DNA of 64,000 nucleotides from Candidatus Eiseniibacteriota bacterium (GTDB lineage Bacteria > Eisenbacteria > RBG-16-71-46 > CAIMUX01). The notes beneath the pieces were generated by a model, which made no database searches, was not told where the DNA came from, and saw only the letters and a program-made list of their open reading frames with translations. Shown piece after piece: positions 60,564-64,000 of this stretch. The position numbers and the translations under genes are program-made. Where the stretch lies: positions 682,001 through 746,000 of the forward strand of contig JADJQY010000002.1 in the NCBI GenBank assembly GCA_016712505.1. The letters run 5' to 3'. Positions within the stretch are counted from its first letter, which is position 1, and each line of letters begins with the position of its first letter.

Positions 60564-61237
60564 CCGAAGGGCTCCCGGGGAAAGAAAATCGCATCGTCAT
60601 TCTCGGTGCCGGTGGACACGGGCGGGGGATCTTGGAGATTCTCCGGGCTGACTCTGAGCGTGCGGACCTCCCCTGTTCGGTGCTCGGATTCTTGGACGAT
60701 CGAGACGAACTGCAGGCAGGAACCTGCGGCGGCCTGCCGATCCTGGGAAGGATGGGTGAGGCGCGACGGTGGGCGAACGAAGGGGTTCGTTTCCTGGTCG
60801 GCGTCGGCGATCCTCTGGTCCGCCGCCGGGTGGTCCGGGCGACGGAAGGGCTCCGGTTCGCGACTGCGGTGCACCCCTCTGCCACCCTCTACGGAGATGT
60901 GACGGTGGGGGAGGGCGCGGTGATCGCGGCCGGGGTGGTGGTGGCCGCCGCCACGTTGATCGGCGCGCACGCGCTACTGAATTTGAATGCGACGGTCGGA
61001 CACGACTGTCACCTCGATGCCTTTGCCACCGTGGCACCAGGGTCGAACCTGGGCGGATTCGTCCGCTTGGGGGAAGCGTCGTTCGTCGGGCTGAACGCGA
61101 CGGTGGTGCCGGGACGCACGATCGGGCGCGAGGCGAGGTTGGGACCGGGCTCCGTCCTCCTCGAGGATCTTCCGGATCGGCGGGTGGCGTTTGGCCTGCC
61201 TGCACGGGTGGTCGATCGGGTTCGATCGGTCGACTAG
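60560..61237 (+). CDS. NeuD-like sugar O/N-acyltransferase
   Basis: A 225-residue enzyme. The N-terminal PglD-type nucleotide-sugar domain has IVILGAGGHGRGILEIL and VLGFLDDRDEL. The C-terminal left-handed beta-helix is built of hexapeptide turns (VTVGEGAVIAAGVVVAAATLIG, ATVGHDCHLDAFATVAPGSNLGG, with the catalytic His in GHDCHL). It would acylate a sugar from acetyl-CoA or from the ACP encoded just ahead, to which it is coupled by ATGA. It closes the core of the exopolysaccharide operon. Confidence 0.87.
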   Translation: MTEGLPGKENRIVILGAGGHGRGILEILRADSERADLPCSVLGFLDDRDELQAGTCGGLPILGRMGEARRWANEGVRFLVGVGDPLVRRRVVRATEGLRFATAVHPSATLYGDVTVGEGAVIAAGVVVAAATLIGAHALLNLNATVGHDCHLDAFATVAPGSNLGGFVRLGEASFVGLNATVVPGRTIGREARLGPGSVLLEDLPDRRVAFGLPARVVDRVRSVD

Positions 61238-62248
61238 ATGCGGAGCGGGCGTTCAGGGATGGCGAAGTTCGGTCAGGACTCCAGGGAGGAGGGCGCAGTG
61301 GACGAGGTGGGACGCGGGCAGCAGCCAGGACGTGGGCAGCAGCCAGGAACAGGGATGGGGAGACGCGGCGGGCGGACGATCCGCCGGAGCGGTGGACAGC
61401 ACCGCGGTCGGCTCGGCGCCGGGCCACAGGGCACACAGCCTGGAACGGCGGGGCGCGTGGTCAGAGGAATTCTGAGTTTGGCCGGGCTCCTCGTCCTGAC
61501 GGGAACCGGGCAGGCACAGCCGACCGTCCCGAGCACCCCGATCCCCGTGGCGCCGTCACCGTCACTGATCGTGCAGTCCAACCCGCCGGGGGCGACGGTG
61601 CTACTCCACGGCCCCTACGAACTGATCGGGCAGACCCCCTGGACCCTGACGCGCGATCTCTCCGGGGTCTACCGGATCGAGGTGCGGCGCACCGGCTACG
61701 AGAGCTGGAACGGGGAGGTCGTGGTGGCCCCCGGAGCCGGGACCACGCTGGAGGTCGATCTCAATCGCAAGAATCGCCTCCGCGCGTTCGCGCGCAGCGC
61801 GATCCTCCCTGGTTGGGGACAGACCTATGCCGGAAATGCGGATCGCGGTCGGATCTTCCTCGCCGCGGAGCTACTCGCGCTTGGCGGGTGGATCTACACC
61901 CACGAGCTGTACCAGTCGGAGGTGGACGACTTCGACGACGCAGCGGAAGCCTACCGTTCTGCTACCCGGCAGGAAGAGCTGCCGGCACTCCGCCGCGCCT
62001 TGAACCGCGCCGGTCGGGATGCCGACCGGGCATACGACCGGCGGCAGCTCCTCGTCGCCGCAGCGGCCGGGGTCTACGCTGTGTCGCTGCTCGATGCCCT
62101 GTTTTTCTCGCCGATCCCGGGGGATACCGGTCCGGCGGGGAGTGCGTGGAATCAGACCGATGCAAAGCCGGCGGCGCACGCGTTCGATTGGGCTGCGGGA
62201 GTCGTAGACAATCACGAGGCCCGCGTCGGCCTGAACCTGCGGTGGTGA
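61238..62248 (+). CDS. PEGA/DUF5683-domain membrane protein
   Basis: 336 residues from the ATG at 61238, but the true start may be later (ATG 61259 or 61355), since the first 70 residues are low-complexity Gly/Arg/Gln and the signal peptide (GILSLAGLLVLTGTGQAQ) comes at about 80. A PEGA domain follows (SLIVQSNPPGATVLLHGPYELIG, VYRIEVRRTGYESW), then a DUF5683-type part with SAILPGWGQTYAGNADRG and two membrane segments. PEGA domains link membrane proteins to surface structures. The Gln/Gly tract is encoded by an 18-bp tandem repeat at 61311-61346. Confidence 0.78.
   Translation: MRSGRSGMAKFGQDSREEGAVDEVGRGQQPGRGQQPGTGMGRRGGRTIRRSGGQHRGRLGAGPQGTQPGTAGRVVRGILSLAGLLVLTGTGQAQPTVPSTPIPVAPSPSLIVQSNPPGATVLLHGPYELIGQTPWTLTRDLSGVYRIEVRRTGYESWNGEVVVAPGAGTTLEVDLNRKNRLRAFARSAILPGWGQTYAGNADRGRIFLAAELLALGGWIYTHELYQSEVDDFDDAAEAYRSATRQEELPALRRALNRAGRDADRAYDRRQLLVAAAAGVYAVSLLDALFFSPIPGDTGPAGSAWNQTDAKPAAHAFDWAAGVVDNHEARVGLNLRW
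61311..61346. repeat. Two tandem 18-bp repeats inside the PEGA-protein 5' region
   Basis: GACGCGGGCAGCAGCCAG and GACGTGGGCAGCAGCCAG lie head to tail. In frame they add a Gly-Arg-Gly-Gln-Gln-Pro unit; the region may instead be untranslated if a later start is used. Confidence 0.85.
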
Positions 62249-62253
62249 GGGAG

Positions 62254-64000
62254 ATGGAGATGAACACGAACTCGATTCGTCGCGCGGGCGCTGGTCGCGT
62301 CGCGCTTCTGGGACTCTCCGCTGCTCTTGCCTTCGGTGCCGGCTGCAGCAAGGATCACGAGCTGGCGGACGAGAGGAATCCGATCGACCCGTACTACGGA
62401 GGAGTCAGCGCACCGGTGCCGAGCGGGCTGGCGGCCGAAGTCGGAAGCCGTCGGGTGCAGCTCACCTGGGAACTGGCCGACTCGAGCCATGTAGGTGCGG
62501 TCGCGAAGTACCGGATCTACCGCCGTTCCGGGGTCGAGGAGGCGGAACTGACCGATTCGACCACCACCTCTCCCGCGACCGTCCGCGGTCTGGTGAACGG
62601 TCAGATCTACCGCTTCTCCGTCGCTTCGGTGCTGGCCAACGGGCTTGAGGGCAAGCGCTCGGAGGAAATCTCCGCCGTGGCGGCGGTGTTCGGCATCGTG
62701 ATCGAGGACGGCCGTGATGCGACTGCTTCAACTTCGGTGCGCCTCACCTTCGAAGCGCCGGATGGAACTTCCGGGCTCCAGATCGCCAACGATGGGCAGT
62801 TCGATGGGATCGCGGTCCAACCGTTTGCCGCGACCCGAAACTGGGAAGTTCCGCCCGGCGACGGGGCAAAGACCGTCTGGGCGCGCTTTCTCGACGCCGA
62901 GGGGAATCCGTCCGTCGCGGTCAGCGACGGGATCGAACTCGACACCCGGGCGGAGATCGCCGCGGTCAGCTTCTCGCCCACGACCAATCTGCGACCGGGG
63001 CAGACGGTGCACTTCCTGGTCGACGGCAACGAATCCTATGGCACGGCCCTGGTCGAGCTCGGCGAAGGCGGGCGCCGCCTCGCGTTGCGCGATGACGGCG
63101 GTGGCGGCGACCCGACGGCCAACGACGGGATCTACGAACTCAACTACGTGATCGAGGAGGATGTCGAACTCGACGATGCCCTGGTCACCGCCTCCTTCAG
63201 CGATCGGGTCGGAAACGACGCCGCCTCGCGCATCGCTCCGACCCGGCTGAGCATTCACCGCGATCCGGAGGCGGTGGTGCTCGACCCGTTGATCTCTCCC
63301 TCCCCGCAGGAGCTGCTCCTGAGTTGGTCGCAGTCGAGCGACGCAGCCCGCTTCCAGCTCTACCGGGTCTATCGTGCTGAGGCCGTCGGCGTCGACACCA
63401 GTCGCACCCGGAGCTTGGTCGAGGAGTCGAACAACCGCACCAACACGACCTTCACCGACGCGAACCTCGATCCGAACAAGACCTACTATTACCGCGTCTA
63501 CGTGGTCGATCCGTTCGGGAACCAGGTCTCGAGCAACGAGCGGTCGGGCCGGCCGCAGGCCAACGCGGCGCCCGATCCGGTGGTCTTGAACCCCGCGTTC
63601 AACGTGACCGAAGACGGCGTTTCGCTCTCCTGGTCCCGGAGTACCGCCTCGGATTTTTCCGAGTATCGGGTCTACCGGGGCAAACAGTCGAACCTGGACT
63701 CGGATCCGGAGCGGCGGCTGCTCAGCAGCATCTCCGATGCCGGGACGACCAGCTTCGACGACGACGCCGAGATCGAGGAGAATCGGACCTACTACTACCG
63801 GCTTGACGTGGTCGATCGCCTTGGCGCGGTCGGACGCAGCAACGTCGTCTCGGCCACGACCCTCGATCGTCTGCCCCAGGCGGTGACGCTCGATGAGGCG
63901 GGGAGCGTGGGGGAGACTGCCGTCCTGCTCAACTGGAGCCGGAACTCCGAGCGGGACTTCGCACGCTACGAGCTCCGTCGCTCGACCAACGCGGGCGTGA
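62254..64000 (+). CDS. Fibronectin-III-rich lipoprotein, 3' end outside window
   Basis: Open from an ATG at 62254 (or 62260) to the right edge, 582 residues seen. The lipoprotein signal is LGLSAALAFGAGC (Cys near 32). Repeated Fn3 domains follow: VQLTWELADS..VAKYRIYRRSG, LLLSWSQSSDAARFQLYRVYR, VSLSWSRSTASDFSEYRVYRG, VLLNWSRNSERDFARYELRR, each with the YYYRVYVVD-type end strand. One domain between them (DGGGGDPTANDGIYEL) is of the choice-of-anchor/Ig type. It is probably a surface-exposed lipoprotein. It follows the PEGA gene by 5 bases and may belong to the polysaccharide locus. Confidence 0.82.
   Translation, partial: MEMNTNSIRRAGAGRVALLGLSAALAFGAGCSKDHELADERNPIDPYYGGVSAPVPSGLAAEVGSRRVQLTWELADSSHVGAVAKYRIYRRSGVEEAELTDSTTTSPATVRGLVNGQIYRFSVASVLANGLEGKRSEEISAVAAVFGIVIEDGRDATASTSVRLTFEAPDGTSGLQIANDGQFDGIAVQPFAATRNWEVPPGDGAKTVWARFLDAEGNPSVAVSDGIELDTRAEIAAVSFSPTTNLRPGQTVHFLVDGNESYGTALVELGEGGRRLALRDDGGGGDPTANDGIYELNYVIEEDVELDDALVTASFSDRVGNDAASRIAPTRLSIHRDPEAVVLDPLISPSPQELLLSWSQSSDAARFQLYRVYRAEAVGVDTSRTRSLVEESNNRTNTTFTDANLDPNKTYYYRVYVVDPFGNQVSSNERSGRPQANAAPDPVVLNPAFNVTEDGVSLSWSRSTASDFSEYRVYRGKQSNLDSDPERRLLSSISDAGTTSFDDDAEIEENRTYYYRLDVVDRLGAVGRSNVVSATTLDRLPQAVTLDEAGSVGETAVLLNWSRNSERDFARYELRRSTNAGV

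Overview
This is a GC-rich (by eye close to 68%) bacterial chromosome segment with about 43 genes, dense short operons and many ATGA/GTGA start-stop overlaps. Two secreted proteins end in a FlgD-type, sorting-like domain. Other markers are a type-3 (short, eukaryote/archaea-like) ProS, a GldA/F/G-type ABC cluster, exosortase/EpsI and a STAND-type Ser/Thr kinase. Together these point to an uncultured didermal lineage of the Eisenbacteria/FCB/Acidobacteria-like type. That assignment is an inference; no rRNA or tRNA is present to fix it. I saw no phage, IS element or CRISPR array.

1-8172 (minus strand): a maturation cluster for a quinohemoprotein amine dehydrogenase (QHNDH)-like enzyme. From the promoter side the order is QhpD-like SPASM radical SAM enzyme, QhpC-like Cys-rich gamma subunit, QhpB-like beta-propeller, a second beta-propeller, ABC exporter (QhpF role), subtilisin-like protease (QhpE role), and a B12-binding-like radical SAM protein with a split cysteine motif that runs off the left edge. 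The haem alpha subunit (QhpA) and flavin monooxygenase (QhpG) are not in the window.

8335-13178: PD40 propeller protein, prephenate dehydrogenase, site-2 protease and two glycosyltransferases.

13396-20381: the most unusual part. A GAF-type sigma-54 activator is followed by two tandem copies of a roughly 250-nt unit. Each unit has a sigma-54-like promoter, a strong ribosome-binding site, an identical 19-residue hydrophobic peptide, a hairpin with a compensatory base-pair change and an almost invariant 35-nt loop, and a terminator. A Ser/Thr kinase-STAND ATPase-TPR gene follows, then a lipoprotein gene with a third sigma-54-like promoter. I read these as one candidate signalling module.

20514-46291: PilT and a degenerate PilT-like DUF4388 protein, histidine ammonia-lyase with HisS, outer-membrane barrel, SpoIVB-type protease pair, propeller/Ig protein, ProS, LysM lytic transglycosylase, GldA/F/G plus DUF4340, a very basic low-complexity protein with a possible SD-masking leader, CutA, SAM hydrolase, a PHP-domain protein, CvpA, AI-2E-family permease and a macro-domain protein.

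47487-62248: an exopolysaccharide locus. It holds a dehydratase/sugar-transferase fusion, Wza, Wzc, exosortase, EpsI, TPR protein, Wzy-like ligase/polymerase, a glycosyltransferase, acyl carrier protein and NeuD-like acyltransferase. A PEGA/DUF5683 protein and a truncated fibronectin-III lipoprotein follow.

Five loci are disrupted: a GT2 gene, the SpoIVB protease, CvpA and Wza by frame changes, and the exosortase by an in-frame TAG. These could be real decay or base errors in the assembly.
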